From NCBI GenBank assembly GCA_022846035.1, contig AP025580.1, forward strand, positions 2,108,001 to 2,172,000: 64,000 bases of DNA, in the 5' to 3' direction. The first letter of the stretch is position 1. Each line of letters starts with the position of its first letter. The notes beneath the pieces are model-generated. The model worked only from the letters and a program-made list of their open reading frames with translations. It ran no database searches and was not told the DNA's origin. Made by a program: the position numbers and the translations under genes. Shown here one piece after another: positions 18,744 through 28,475 of the stretch. The stretch comes from Christensenellaceae bacterium (GTDB lineage Bacteria; Bacillota; Clostridia; Christensenellales; Christensenellaceae).

Positions 18744-20150
18744 TTATACATGACGGATATTGGTATGTTCCGCTATTTCTGAGCTCAGCGTCTCAATATC
18801 GTCCACCGAAAGCGCATGAATATCGCAATGGCCCATACACCGCGCAAACGCCCGCAGCTCCTCCGCCGATGCGTTTAAATAATTGGCTACGCGCTGCGCG
18901 CCTTTCTCCACCAACAGCCTCGCCCGCAGCTTGGGATCGTGCGTCGCGATCCCCATTGGGCAAGTACCCTTATGGCATACCCGATACCTCTGGCAGGCAA
19001 GCGCAATGAGCGCCCCCGAGGCAACCGCTACCGCGTCCGCCCCCATGGCGATCGCCTTGACGAAATCCCTGCTTGTCCTCAGGCCGCCTGTGATGACAAG
19101 ATCTATGTTCAACCCGTTTTCCCTGAGGAATTTCTTCGCGCGGTAAAGCGCATACACCGTAGGCACACTGCTCGCGTCCTTTAAAAATTTAGGAGAGCTG
19201 CCCGTTGCGCCGCCGCGTCCGTCGATCGTTACAAAGTCCGGTTTCGCGGGGATAAGGAACGCCAAATCCTTTTCGATATGTCCTGCCGCAAGTTTAACGC
19301 CCACCGGCCGTCCCTCGCTGCGCTCGCGCAATTCATCTACCATTTTCTTTAAATCGTCCGGCGTTTCGAGGCAGGTAAACCGCGACGGGCTCAATATATC
19401 CTCTCCTACCGGCTTATTGCGTATTGCCGCAATCTCCGGTCCGACCTTTTCACCCGGCAGATGTCCGCCCATTCCGGGTTTCGTACCCTGCCCGATCTTG
19501 ATTTCAATCGCATCCGCTTCTTGCAGATTCCGGTCCGTTACGCTGTAAAGGTTGGGCACATATTCGAAGATATACCGATAGGCTGCTTCTTTTTCCTCCG
19601 GCAGTATACCGCCCTCTCCGCTGCATACCGCCGTTTTTGCCATTGCGCTTCCTTTAGCAAGGGCCAACTTTGTTTCTTTGGACAGCGCGCCGAAGCTCAT
19701 ATGCGATACATAAACCGGACTCTCCAGCTCCATCGGCTTTTTTGCATTCTTGCCGATCACGGTTTTAAGATTCACCGCTTCGTCCTCTAAAAGCGGCGGG
19801 CGCGCAAGCTGAGCGCCCAAGACCACGATCTGCTCGAATCCCGGAACATCCATCTGCGTATTCATGGGCTCGGTGATCGATTTTCCCGTCTCCGCCAGTG
19901 TATGTATTTCGTCCAACAGACCGCCGTCGTGATGTACAAACTCCTCCGGCCATGCAAGCGGGTTTGCCGCTTTAGGCTCGTTTTTTGTGATGGGCGCGGC
20001 GGTCTGCTCCGGTTCTTCCGTCCCCTTATACATAGATTTTGGTCCCATGCATACGGGACACTCCCAATCATCCGGAAGATCCGCGAATAAAACGCCTTCC
20101 GCTTCCTCGTCGTACGTGTTGCCGCACAGTGCGCAGGTAAATGCCGCCAT
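18744..20150 (-). CDS. Rubredoxin - glutamate synthase (FMN domain) fusion
   Basis: A 468-residue protein. Residues 1-40 are a rubredoxin with iron ligands C6-x2-C9 and C31-x2-C34 (CALC ... CPVC). The rest is the FMN-binding glutamate synthase catalytic domain, with IGQGTKPGMGGHLPG, DGRGGATGSSP, VITGGLRTSRDF and a 3Fe-4S-type cysteine region ending CHKGTCPMGIATHDP. It lacks the glutaminase domain. The rubredoxin probably feeds electrons to the FMN/Fe-S core. Third gene after perR and rubrerythrin, 28 bp downstream of the latter, so it belongs to a peroxide-stress operon rather than to nitrogen assimilation. Confidence 0.85.
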   Translation of the reverse strand: MAAFTCALCGNTYDEEAEGVLFADLPDDWECPVCMGPKSMYKGTEEPEQTAAPITKNEPKAANPLAWPEEFVHHDGGLLDEIHTLAETGKSITEPMNTQMDVPGFEQIVVLGAQLARPPLLEDEAVNLKTVIGKNAKKPMELESPVYVSHMSFGALSKETKLALAKGSAMAKTAVCSGEGGILPEEKEAAYRYIFEYVPNLYSVTDRNLQEADAIEIKIGQGTKPGMGGHLPGEKVGPEIAAIRNKPVGEDILSPSRFTCLETPDDLKKMVDELRERSEGRPVGVKLAAGHIEKDLAFLIPAKPDFVTIDGRGGATGSSPKFLKDASSVPTVYALYRAKKFLRENGLNIDLVITGGLRTSRDFVKAIAMGADAVAVASGALIALACQRYRVCHKGTCPMGIATHDPKLRARLLVEKGAQRVANYLNASAEELRAFARCMGHCDIHALSVDDIETLSSEIAEHTNIRHV

Positions 20151-20178
20151 ACCGCCTTGCCCCCTTTATTGTAACAAA

Positions 20179-20721
20179 TTAATAGTTTTCCGCTTTGATC
20201 TGGAAATATGCCTGCGGGTGCGCGCACACCGGACAGATTTGCGGCGCTTTTTTGCCGATCACGATATGGCCGCAGTTTGCGCACTGCCAGATCATATCCC
20301 CGTCGCGCGAGAATACGACGCCGTTTTCAATATTTTCTGCCAGCTTGCGGTATCTTTCCTCGTGCTTCTTCTCGATTTTGCCAACCAATTCGAACAGGAA
20401 TGCAATTTTGTCGAATCCCTCCTCTTTCGCTTCCTTGGCAAATGTATCGTACATATCCGTCCATTCGTAATTCTCGCCGTCCGCAGCGTCCTTTAAGTTG
20501 GTAGCCGTATCCGGAATATCATCCTCATGCAAAAGCTTAAACCAGATTTTCGCATGCTCTTTTTCATTGCCAGCCGTCTCTTCAAAAATATCGGCAATCT
20601 GGTTGTAGCCCTCTTTTCTGGCCTTGGACGCATAATACGTATACTTGTTCCGCGCCTGGGATTCTCCCGCGAAAGCCGCCTGTAAGTTCTTTTCTGTTTT
20701 TGTTCCCTTTAAATCCGCCAT
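20179..20721 (-). CDS. rbr: Rubrerythrin
   Basis: A 180-residue non-haem iron peroxidase that reduces H2O2 in anaerobes. The N-terminal four-helix bundle carries the di-iron ligands ([35 protein letters not shown]). The C-terminal rubredoxin domain has CANCGH and [11 protein letters not shown]. Domain order is classical (di-iron first), unlike the reverse rubrerythrin at 23468. It follows the PerR-like gene by 3 bp. Confidence 0.95.
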   Translation of the reverse strand: MADLKGTKTEKNLQAAFAGESQARNKYTYYASKARKEGYNQIADIFEETAGNEKEHAKIWFKLLHEDDIPDTATNLKDAADGENYEWTDMYDTFAKEAKEEGFDKIAFLFELVGKIEKKHEERYRKLAENIENGVVFSRDGDMIWQCANCGHIVIGKKAPQICPVCAHPQAYFQIKAENY

Positions 20722-20724
20722 TTT

Positions 20725-21117
20725 TTACATACCTCTTTTTTTAATTTTACAATCGGGGCAAACCCCGACAAAAACAATTTCATGCGCGTCAATATCAAAG
20801 CCGTGTTTGTCTGTGACTTGTTCTTCCAGTCCCTCAAGGTATGGCATATCGACGTCGTAAATCTTTCCGCATTCCCTGCATTTGATATGGTAATGCTTCT
20901 CAAGCGTTTTATCGAAGCGGTCCGCGCCGTCCGGCACTTTTACGCGCGCGATCAGGCCTCTTCTTTCCATATTGCCCAGGTTACGGTACACGGTCGCCTT
21001 GCTGATCGCCGGATGAATCCTCGCAACCGCGCCATAGACTTCGTCTGCGGTCGGATGGTGCAACCTTTGAACCTGTTCCAATATAATACTTTTTTGAAAT
21101 GTGTTCCTTGTTTCCAT
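20725..21117 (-). CDS. perR: Fur-family peroxide-sensing repressor (PerR-like)
   Basis: A 130-residue Fur-family protein. The winged helix includes HHPTADEVYGAVARIHPAISKATVYRNLGNMERRGLI. Regulatory metal ligands are expected among HYHIKCRECGKIYDVD, and a structural zinc site is formed by CREC and CPDC. Being first gene of an operon with rubrerythrin argues for PerR rather than Fur or Zur. A consensus promoter lies about 40 bp upstream, with a palindrome over the predicted transcription start, fitting autorepression relieved by peroxide. Confidence 0.8.
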   Translation of the reverse strand: METRNTFQKSIILEQVQRLHHPTADEVYGAVARIHPAISKATVYRNLGNMERRGLIARVKVPDGADRFDKTLEKHYHIKCRECGKIYDVDMPYLEGLEEQVTDKHGFDIDAHEIVFVGVCPDCKIKKRGM

Positions 21118-21135
21118 TTTGCAATCCTTATCGAT

Positions 21136-21148
21136 ATTAATTCTTAAT
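21136..21148. promoter_or_regulatory. Candidate PerR operator
   Basis: ATTAA-N3-TTAAT, an AT-rich inverted repeat starting 5 bp downstream of the -10, over the predicted transcription start. It resembles but does not equal the B. subtilis PerR box core (TTATAAT-N-ATTATAA). The position is right for repression. Confidence 0.45.
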
Positions 21149-21152
21149 TAGT

Positions 21153-21181
21153 ATTTTATATCAATAATATTCATATGTCAA
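21153..21181 (-). promoter_or_regulatory. perR-rbr operon promoter
   Basis: Minus strand: perfect TTGACA (21176-21181), 17 bp, TAAAAT (21153-21158). Confidence 0.75.
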
Positions 21182-21353
21182 GGATTATTGAAAATTTTTT
21201 AATGCACGTTTCCCGCCCAATCAACATCCTTTCCATATTGATCGGTTTCCTGTGCAAAATTAAATCCGTACGGTTTTTTATGCCCCTCATGCGTTTATAT
21301 AGTACGTAATCACATATTTCATAAAAACATTGTCGAAAGCGAGGGTATATAAC

Positions 21354-22685
21354 ATGAGCAAAATTGTATTGGTAGGAGCGAACCACGCGGGCACTGCGGC
21401 CGCCAACACCATCCTTGACAATTATCCGGACGCGGAACTGGTCATCATCGACCGCAACTCCAACATCAGTTATTTAGGTTGCGGTACGGCACTGTGGGTT
21501 GGAAGGCAGATCGACGGCACGGAGGGCCTCTTTTACTGTTCCCAGGACGTCTTTCAGCAAAAGCATGCCAAGGTGTATATGGAGACCGAGGTTACAGACA
21601 TTGATTATGCCGGCAAGAAAGTTTACGCGCGGACAAAATGCGGCGATCCGGTGGCAGAGGACTACGACAAGCTGATCCTGGCGACGGGCTCTTTGCCCAT
21701 CATCCCCAAAATCGGCGGGCTTGAACTGGAAAATGTGGACGTCGTCAAGCTGTTCCAGGACGGCGAGAAAATCAATAAGGCGCTGGATGACGAAGGTATC
21801 CGCAACGTCGCCGTGGTAGGCGCGGGATATATCGGCGTGGAAATCGCCGAGGCAGTACGCCGTCGCGGCAAAAACGCCATGCTGTTCGAGGCGCAGGACA
21901 CATCCCTTTCCGGATACTACGATCCGTGGTTTACGCAGGATATGGATCAGGTACTTAAAGATAACGGAATTGAGCTTCATTTTGGCGAAATCGTCAAGGA
22001 ATTAAAAGGCGAGGGCAAGGTGGAGTCTCTCGTAACAGACAAAGGCGAATATGCGGCGGAGCTTGTGATCCTCGCCATCGGCTTTGTGCCCAACAACAAG
22101 CTGGCCAAAGGCAATCTGGAGCTGTTTGCGGGCGGCGCGATCCTTGTGGACAAGCACCAGCAGACAAGTATGCAGGATGTTTACGCAGTCGGCGACTGCG
22201 CAACCGTATACAGCAACGCGCTGCGCGCGCCCGCTTATATCGCGCTGGCCACCAACGCCGTACGCAGCGGTATCGTCGCCGCGCACAACGCCTGCGGCAC
22301 GCCGCTTGAATCCATCGGCGTACAGGGCTCCAACGGTATCAGTATCTACGGGTACCACATGGTTTCCACCGGCCTCAACTTAAGGGCCGCGGAAAAAGCG
22401 GGGATGGAAGTATTGTATACTGATTATGAGGACCTGCAGAAGCCGGCTTTCATCCACGATAATCACCGCGTCAAAATACGTATCGTTTACGAAAAGAGCA
22501 CGCGCCGTATCGTGGGTGCGCAAATCGCGTCTTACGAGGACATCGCTATGGGTATCCATATGTTCTCGCTGGCCATCGAGGAGGGCGTGACCATCGATAA
22601 ACTAAAGCTTCTGGATATTTTCTTCCTGCCGCACTTCAACCAGCCGTACAACTACATCACCATGGCCGCCTTGGGCGCGGAATAA
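21354..22685 (+). CDS. nox: NADH oxidase / CoA-disulfide reductase family flavoprotein
   Basis: A 443-residue FAD/NAD(P) oxidoreductase. It has an N-terminal FAD Rossmann motif ([13 protein letters not shown]), the redox cysteine C43 in [10 protein letters not shown], an NADH motif [16 protein letters not shown] and an FAD motif AVGDCATVY. The single active Cys places it with water-forming NADH oxidases and peroxidases, which remove O2 or H2O2 in anaerobes. I start at ATG 21354 with GCGAGGG upstream; the frame also opens at a TTG at 21330. It is divergent from perR-rbr and may share PerR control. Confidence 0.9.
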   Translation: MSKIVLVGANHAGTAAANTILDNYPDAELVIIDRNSNISYLGCGTALWVGRQIDGTEGLFYCSQDVFQQKHAKVYMETEVTDIDYAGKKVYARTKCGDPVAEDYDKLILATGSLPIIPKIGGLELENVDVVKLFQDGEKINKALDDEGIRNVAVVGAGYIGVEIAEAVRRRGKNAMLFEAQDTSLSGYYDPWFTQDMDQVLKDNGIELHFGEIVKELKGEGKVESLVTDKGEYAAELVILAIGFVPNNKLAKGNLELFAGGAILVDKHQQTSMQDVYAVGDCATVYSNALRAPAYIALATNAVRSGIVAAHNACGTPLESIGVQGSNGISIYGYHMVSTGLNLRAAEKAGMEVLYTDYEDLQKPAFIHDNHRVKIRIVYEKSTRRIVGAQIASYEDIAMGIHMFSLAIEEGVTIDKLKLLDIFFLPHFNQPYNYITMAALGAE

Positions 22686-22705
22686 TGAATGAGCGATAAC
22701 AAAAG

Positions 22706-22737
22706 ACGGACTGCCGCTATTGGCAGTCCGTTTTTTT
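22706..22737 (+). terminator. Terminator of nox
   Basis: ACGGACTGCC, a 6-nt loop, GGCAGTCCGT, then T6-7. Confidence 0.9.
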
Positions 22738-22749
22738 ATGACTTCGGGT

Positions 22750-23358
22750 TCATTCATCGCCGCTTTTGCTCCAGTCCATAAAATACGTCGCGTACATATC
22801 GGCGATCGCAAGGGCGGGCGCGAGTTTATAGGTTCCATAGGCGTTCGACTGCGTGCGGCCGCCGATATAGCTGCGCGCCGCGTCGTCATAGCCGCCCATA
22901 TGCCAACGGATAGCGATCGCTTCCTCATCCGTCAGCCTTACATGCCGCATTAAGAGATATACGGATTTTTCGCCGTGCCCTATCGGCAGCGTATCTTCGA
23001 TCACGTATATTTCCTTTTCCGTCCATTCGCGTTTGCCCGGCGTTTTGACGTTGCGCACGCCCTTTTGGTACATATTCACTTTACATACGTCGTGTAAAAG
23101 CCCCGCGATGATAAGCGAATCTTCATGCTCGCATTTGATCATTTTATTAAAATTATTCAGTATTTTATAAACGTTCATACTATGCACCAGCAAGCCGCCT
23201 TCAAAATCTCCATGATTGCTTGCGCTCGCGGGCGCGGTATAAAAATCCGTTTCCGTTTCCAGCCAATCAAGTAATCCCTGCATATTTTCCCGTCCACAGC
23301 CCAGCAGCAGTTCTTTGAATTCCGTTTTCAGTGCGTCCAGTTGTTCCTGCCTGTTCAT
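22750..23358 (-). CDS. HD-domain phosphohydrolase
   Basis: A 202-residue HD-superfamily protein. Metal ligands are spread as in the family: H in LLVHSMNVYKI, the HD pair in GLLHDVCKV, H in IGHGEKSVYLL and MRHVRL, and a later D in ALAIADMYATY. HD proteins hydrolyse phosphate esters of nucleotides or nucleic acids. The exact substrate cannot be told. It stands alone, convergent with nox and flanked by terminators. Confidence 0.75.
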   Translation of the reverse strand: MNRQEQLDALKTEFKELLLGCGRENMQGLLDWLETETDFYTAPASASNHGDFEGGLLVHSMNVYKILNNFNKMIKCEHEDSLIIAGLLHDVCKVNMYQKGVRNVKTPGKREWTEKEIYVIEDTLPIGHGEKSVYLLMRHVRLTDEEAIAIRWHMGGYDDAARSYIGGRTQSNAYGTYKLAPALAIADMYATYFMDWSKSGDE

Positions 23359-23408
23359 TTTTTCTTCGCCGCCCCATTTTTTCTTTTACTATATCATATA
23401 TTTGGGCA

Positions 23409-23444
23409 TAAAAAAATACGGACAGCCGCGAAGACTGCCCGTAT
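23409..23444 (-). terminator. Terminator of reverse rubrerythrin
   Basis: Minus strand: ATACGG-CAG ... CTG-CCGTAT stem with one bulge, then seven T. It lies about 25 bp after the stop. Confidence 0.8.
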
Positions 23445-23467
23445 CATTCAAAAATGCTATCAATAAT

Positions 23468-24007
23468 TTATTTTACAACCCTTGTAAGAAGACCCTGGAA
23501 CGCGCAGCCGTGACGCGCCTCGTCTTTCGCCATCTCGTGAACGGTATCATGGATCGCGTCGTAGCCGAGTTCTTTCGCACGCTTTGCAAGCGCCAGTTTG
23601 CCTGCCGTAGCGCCGCATTCTGCGTCTGCTCTTAGCTGCAGGTTCTTTTTGGTATCCGCATAAACAACTTCTCCCAGCAGCTCCGCAAACTTCGCAGCAT
23701 GCTCTGCTTCCTCATAGGCAGCGCGCTTATACGTCTCCGCTACTTCCGGATAACCTTCGCGATCAGCCTGACGCGCCATTGCCAGGTACATGCCAACTTC
23801 CGTGCATTCGCCCATGAAGTTCTCCCTTAAGCCCTGGACTACTTCTTCGTCAAGTCCCTGCGCTACGCCGATTTTGTGCTCGTCCGCCCATACGCGCTCG
23901 CCCGCGAACTCATCGAATTTCGAACCGTCCGCTCCGCACTGCGGGCATTTTGCCGGCCGTTCGCCCTCTACCGTGTAACCGCATACCTGACATACATACT
24001 TTACCAT
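23468..24007 (-). CDS. Reverse rubrerythrin
   Basis: A 179-residue protein with a short rubredoxin at the N-terminus ([20 protein letters not shown]), followed by the di-iron four-helix bundle ([36 protein letters not shown]). This reversed order defines the revRbr family, O2-inducible NADH-linked peroxidases of clostridia. I start at 24007 with GGGAGG 9 bp upstream; the frame is open to 24055 without a ribosome binding site. Single-gene unit between its own promoter and terminator. Confidence 0.9.
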   Translation of the reverse strand: MVKYVCQVCGYTVEGERPAKCPQCGADGSKFDEFAGERVWADEHKIGVAQGLDEEVVQGLRENFMGECTEVGMYLAMARQADREGYPEVAETYKRAAYEEAEHAAKFAELLGEVVYADTKKNLQLRADAECGATAGKLALAKRAKELGYDAIHDTVHEMAKDEARHGCAFQGLLTRVVK

Positions 24008-24054
24008 TTCTTTATACCTCCCAATAATTGAATGAACATAAAGTCCGTCAATCA

Positions 24055-24082
24055 ATTATACACTCACGATACTATTTCTAAA
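24055..24082 (-). promoter_or_regulatory. Reverse rubrerythrin promoter
   Basis: Minus strand: TTTAGA (24077-24082), 16 bp, TATAAT (24055-24060). An imperfect inverted repeat (ATTGA...TCAAT, about 24025-24056) overlaps the transcription start and may be an operator. Confidence 0.5.
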
Positions 24083-24197
24083 CAGGATTTTTTAATTTTT
24101 AAAAAGAAATTTTTTGCCGCAGGCGTTTCCTGTTCCTGTTTATAACAAAGCGAACCAGTTATATTATATATATTATTAAGAAAACGAGGTTGCTACT

Positions 24198-25577
24198 ATG
24201 AGCAAAGCCGAACAGACCGTCCGTGCGCAGCGTGAATATTTTGAATCCAACGCCACGCGTTCCTATTCTTTCCGGTTAGGCGCGCTGAAAAAATTAAAAG
24301 ACGCGATCATTGCCCGCGAGGGCGAAATCTGCAACGCGCTGCAAAAAGACCTGGGCAAGAGTCACTTTGAGGCCTTTGAAACGGAGATCGGCATGGTGAT
24401 TGACGAGATCACCTACCAAATCAAGCATTTAAAACGCTTCATGAGGCCGAGCCGCGTACCTACGCCCCTTGCACAGTTTCCGTCAAAAAGTTTTGTTCTC
24501 AAAGAGCCTTACGGCGTGACTCTGGTCATGTCGCCGTGGAACTACCCTTTCCAGCTTACGATGGAACCTTTGGCAGGCGCTATTGCAGCGGGCAATACCG
24601 TTCTTTTAAAGCCCTCCGACTATTCGCGCAATACCTCGCAGGTCATGGCCGACATGATACATTCCATTTTCCCGCCCGAATATGTGGAAGTTATGCTCGG
24701 CGGGCGCGAAGCCAACCAGGATCTTTTGAATCAGCAATTCGACTATATTTTCTTCACGGGCGGCGTGACCGTAGGCCGTTTGGTAATGGAATCCGCCTCC
24801 AGGTTTGTAACGCCCGTGACATTGGAGCTCGGCGGCCAAAGTCCGTGCATTGTGGACAGCACCGCCGATCTAAAGGTTGCGGCAAAGCGCATCGCCTGGG
24901 GCAAGTTTTTAAACGCCGGACAGACGTGCGTCGCCCCCAATCACCTGTTCGTGCATGAAGCCGTCAAAGACGAGTTTCTTACCCGCCTGAAAGCCTGCAT
25001 TCGCGAATATTATACGGCCGATCCTTTATCGTGCGGATACCTGCCAAAAATAATCAACGAAAAACATTTCCGCCGCCTTCAAGGGCTTATGGACGGAGTG
25101 GAAATTTATTGCGGCGGGCGCATAGACGCCGCGCAAAACAGTATCGAGCCGACGATCATCGACCATGCGACCTACGAGCTTCCGGTGATGGGCGAAGAAA
25201 TCTTCGGGCCGCTCCTTCCCGTTCTTACCTACCGCAATACAGACGATCTGATCGCCCTTATCCGCTCACATCCACGGCCGCTTGCCCTGTATCTTTTCTC
25301 CACCGACAAAGCTATGATCGACCGCATACTCGGTACGGTTCCCTACGGTGGCGGATGTGTAAACGACGTGATCGTGCAGCTTGCCACCTCGCGCATGCCC
25401 TTTGGCGGCGTAGGAAATTCCGGCATGGGTAAGTATCACGGCGCGGACAGCTTTGACACTTTCTCTCACCATAAAAGCATTCTCCACAAATCGAACGCTA
25501 TTGACCTGCCCATCCGTTATATGCCTCCATCGGAGAAAAAACTGAGGCAACTGCGCCGGTTCATCGGCAAAAAATAA
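24198..25577 (+). CDS. Aldehyde dehydrogenase (class 3-like)
   Basis: A 459-residue NAD(P)-dependent aldehyde dehydrogenase. It has the substrate/cofactor motif MSPWNYPF, general base E210 in TLELGGQSP, nucleophile C244 in NAGQTCVAP, and the EEIFGPLLPV and PFGGVGNSGMG motifs. The short length and C-terminal membrane-proximal basic tail resemble fatty/aromatic aldehyde dehydrogenases of the ALDH3 group. It is monocistronic or paired with the small gene at 25661. Physiological substrate unknown. Confidence 0.92.
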   Translation: MSKAEQTVRAQREYFESNATRSYSFRLGALKKLKDAIIAREGEICNALQKDLGKSHFEAFETEIGMVIDEITYQIKHLKRFMRPSRVPTPLAQFPSKSFVLKEPYGVTLVMSPWNYPFQLTMEPLAGAIAAGNTVLLKPSDYSRNTSQVMADMIHSIFPPEYVEVMLGGREANQDLLNQQFDYIFFTGGVTVGRLVMESASRFVTPVTLELGGQSPCIVDSTADLKVAAKRIAWGKFLNAGQTCVAPNHLFVHEAVKDEFLTRLKACIREYYTADPLSCGYLPKIINEKHFRRLQGLMDGVEIYCGGRIDAAQNSIEPTIIDHATYELPVMGEEIFGPLLPVLTYRNTDDLIALIRSHPRPLALYLFSTDKAMIDRILGTVPYGGGCVNDVIVQLATSRMPFGGVGNSGMGKYHGADSFDTFSHHKSILHKSNAIDLPIRYMPPSEKKLRQLRRFIGKK

Positions 25578-25660
25578 GCTATACCCCGTCTACATACCAG
25601 GCGTGCAGATACCGCCGTCCTTTATTTGCGGGCGCCATATAGGAGGATGAAAGCGGAATC

Positions 25661-26128
25661 ATGTTGGGTACAAAAGAATTGGAGCGGCAAATCAGCAGGG
25701 CGGAAGAACAGTATTCCCGCGTTTACCTTGACTATCCTCGGCCTGATCGTTTGCGCGACCAAATGGAGGATTTGTGGACGCATGCTTATTTGTACCATCT
25801 TTCTCCTATTGTTTTGCTGGAGTTCCTGACAGAGCATATTAAGCTTGGCGCGCTGCGGGCAATTTATAAAGTAATCCAGGAAAATTATCATATTGGGCGA
25901 AGCGTACCTAAGCTTCTTCGCCATTCGAAAAACAGGTATAACCGCGAAATACAAAGACAGTGCGTACGGGCGGCTGAAGCTTTGATAAACAACGATCCCG
26001 ACGCTTTTGCAAAAGAGACCGCAAAAATGTTTCATGATACGCGCTACTTCATTATCGGCGAGTGTAAGCGTTTGAAATATTGGCAGCCCGCCATGCGGGT
26101 ATATGACGGTTCTCTTTTATGGAAATAG
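25661..26128 (+). CDS. Helical protein of unknown function
   Basis: A 155-residue, almost wholly helical, basic protein without signal peptide or membrane segment. The pattern QRQCVRAAEALINNDPDAFAKETAKMFHDT faintly recalls the ligand domain of GntR/FCD regulators, but no winged helix precedes it. An AGGAGG is present 14 bp upstream, a long spacing, but no better start exists because a stop codon lies just upstream in frame. It follows the aldehyde dehydrogenase by 83 bp without a terminator, so the two may be cotranscribed. Confidence 0.5.
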   Translation: MLGTKELERQISRAEEQYSRVYLDYPRPDRLRDQMEDLWTHAYLYHLSPIVLLEFLTEHIKLGALRAIYKVIQENYHIGRSVPKLLRHSKNRYNREIQRQCVRAAEALINNDPDAFAKETAKMFHDTRYFIIGECKRLKYWQPAMRVYDGSLLWK

Positions 26129-26138
26129 GCATGTTGTT

Positions 26139-28475
26139 TTATTCCGCTTCGGGCGAATTTTCGCCTTGTTCTTGCTCCCTGTACTCCGGAAAAGAGATAA
26201 TGACCTTGAATAAATCGCCGTCGATCTCGATGGAAAAAAGCCCGTTCATCAGCTGCATAAAGTTTTTAGCAATGGAAAGCCCCAGTCCGCTTCCTTCCGT
26301 ATGACGCGATTCATCCCCGCGCTTAAAGCGCTCCATGAGCTCGTCTTCCGTCATATTGAGCTCGTCGCGCGACACATTCTTCACGATAATGCAGATATTG
26401 CTGAGCACACGTTTGATGGTGATATATACGCGCGACTGCTCCGCCGCGTATTTCAGCGCGTTTTCCAGCACATTGCCGATCACGCGCCACAGCAGCCTCC
26501 CGTCCGCGCTCACATACATCTGTTCGTCCGGCAGTTCAGTAACAAACGTTAAAGTAGACGCCTCAATCTTATCCGAAAGCTCTCCTAAGGCCTGTTCCAT
26601 GAACTGTATAAGCTCGATACGTGTCATCTCAACGTTCATATCCCCGCTGGTTGCCTTAGCGGCCTCAAAAAGATCGTCTGTCAGGGACTTTAACCGTTTG
26701 GATTTCATATCCAGCACGTCTAAATATTTAGGTCCGTTGGGGCTTGAAAGCCCTTCTTTTTTCAGCAAGTCGACATATGTCAGGATAGAAGTCAGGGGCG
26801 TTTTTATATCGTGCGATACGTTGGTAATCAGCTCGGTTTTCATACGCTCTGCTTTTACCTCATGCTGCACCGCCGCATTGAGTCCTTCCGCAATATGCTC
26901 GATACCTGTCGCGATTTTATCGAGGTCCGCGCCGCCGCCTTTGCGGATCGGATAGGTCAGCTCCCCGTCCTTGATCTTTTCTACGCCAATGGAAATATCC
27001 CTGACCGCCGCCGCTTTTTTCAGGATATATTTCACCGAGGCGATCACATAAACCGTGAGCAATGCAAGGCCGATGATCACGCCGAACACGTTGATCACAA
27101 ATCCTAAGAATACCATCAGTAAAATGAGGAGCAGTCCGCCGATCAGATACCAGATGATCGCGCCGACGCCCTTGGAGCCAACTCCACTCCGGTCATAGGC
27201 ATTTCTGATTCCGCCAGCTACCGTTGCAACCAGCGTATAGCTTTCCTTTCGCTTAATCCTGCGCGCCAGCGACATGCTCCACATCAGGCACAGCGCCACC
27301 GCGATGGAGACAAGCGAACATATCTGCACCACCTGCAGCGCGCCGTACGTGCTGCCCGACCATTCCGCAAGCGCGTCCACTCCCGCGCCCAGAAAGATCA
27401 CGATAATGAGGAGAATGATCCCGCCAATATCGAGGTAGATGGAATCCATAAAGGTGACTTTGACCTGATTATTTTCCGGCGAACGTCCCGCCGTATACAT
27501 CAGCCACAAAAATGCCGCCGAGAAAACCGCGACGCATACCAGCACAAGGATAAACAGCCTTAAATAACTGGTATACAGGGCATTATATTCCGCCTGGTTC
27601 TGTTCGAAAGTCTCGTTCGACATCCCGATATAAACCTGCACGCCGTCCATATTCTGCTGGCGTGTAAATTCGGAAATGCCCGAGCCCTGCTCCGTGTTGA
27701 AAATCCCCGGCGTACCGCCGTCCCAATTATATTTTTGGTTTGCCTCTAGTTTCTGTATCAAATCGACGGCTGCCGCCGAATCGCCGGCCTGCGTGTTCGT
27801 ATAAAGCAAATTCCCGTTTTGCAGGACCGCAAAATAAAAATTCTTCTGCCCCTCCACGTCTGCTTTTGCCTGCTCGCCCTTTTGCTCCACGTTCCGCGCG
27901 ACATACGCCTCCGCGTTATTGAAAAGCTCCGCATATTTACTGTTGACCGTATCCAGCTGTTTTTTTACATACGGGTCCACGCCAGGCACGCTTTCGCCTG
28001 CTGTGTCGGCTGCTTCCGCAACGCTGCTGATTATAAAATCAGACAGGCTTTGATCCTCTTCTCCCACCGTTTCTGACGTTTCTGCGCCCGACGCATCTTC
28101 ATTGCCGCCCATTTGCGCTTCATATTCTTGCATATATTCATAATAATAACCTCCTAACCCTGCTGATTCCAGGATTTCCCTGATTTCTTGTTCGTGTCCT
28201 TGTTTGAGCTCTCCCAGATAATCCCTCAGCTCATCCTTGAGCGTTTCGTCTCCATACCCGAAATAGGCTTTTTCCACTTCGCCCAGGTATCCTTCCACCT
28301 GATACAAATAATCGCGCGAATCGATGTACTGCCCGCTCGTTACGACAGTGGAGACATTCTGCCGCATCATGCCCGACAAAATAAGCGTCGCGCCGCAGGC
28401 CGAAGCGATACAGAGAATCCAAGCTATGAATTTAAACCAAATGTTAAACCTTGAGCTTGTCGATTTTGTACCCAA
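26139..28475 (-). CDS. Membrane sensor histidine kinase
   Basis: A 778-residue kinase. A first helix (12-34) is followed by an extracytoplasmic region (about 35-305) rich in Glu and Ser. Several more membrane helices lie between about 305 and 490. Then come a HAMP-like segment, the phospho-acceptor box NVSHDIKTPLTS, the N-box GNVLENALKYAAE and the G-box GSGLGLSIAKN. The C-terminal half is VanS-like. The only start that keeps the first helix is a TTG at 28475, inside the end of the response regulator gene (32-bp overlap), so translation is probably coupled. Confidence 0.88.
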   Translation of the reverse strand: MGTKSTSSRFNIWFKFIAWILCIASACGATLILSGMMRQNVSTVVTSGQYIDSRDYLYQVEGYLGEVEKAYFGYGDETLKDELRDYLGELKQGHEQEIREILESAGLGGYYYEYMQEYEAQMGGNEDASGAETSETVGEEDQSLSDFIISSVAEAADTAGESVPGVDPYVKKQLDTVNSKYAELFNNAEAYVARNVEQKGEQAKADVEGQKNFYFAVLQNGNLLYTNTQAGDSAAAVDLIQKLEANQKYNWDGGTPGIFNTEQGSGISEFTRQQNMDGVQVYIGMSNETFEQNQAEYNALYTSYLRLFILVLVCVAVFSAAFLWLMYTAGRSPENNQVKVTFMDSIYLDIGGIILLIIVIFLGAGVDALAEWSGSTYGALQVVQICSLVSIAVALCLMWSMSLARRIKRKESYTLVATVAGGIRNAYDRSGVGSKGVGAIIWYLIGGLLLILLMVFLGFVINVFGVIIGLALLTVYVIASVKYILKKAAAVRDISIGVEKIKDGELTYPIRKGGGADLDKIATGIEHIAEGLNAAVQHEVKAERMKTELITNVSHDIKTPLTSILTYVDLLKKEGLSSPNGPKYLDVLDMKSKRLKSLTDDLFEAAKATSGDMNVEMTRIELIQFMEQALGELSDKIEASTLTFVTELPDEQMYVSADGRLLWRVIGNVLENALKYAAEQSRVYITIKRVLSNICIIVKNVSRDELNMTEDELMERFKRGDESRHTEGSGLGLSIAKNFMQLMNGLFSIEIDGDLFKVIISFPEYREQEQGENSPEAE

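Noticed and set aside
25626-25829. A 67-codon frame overlapping the start of the gene at 25661
   Set aside because: Shares the same AGGAGG region but gives a low-complexity product cut short; the 155-codon frame is better.
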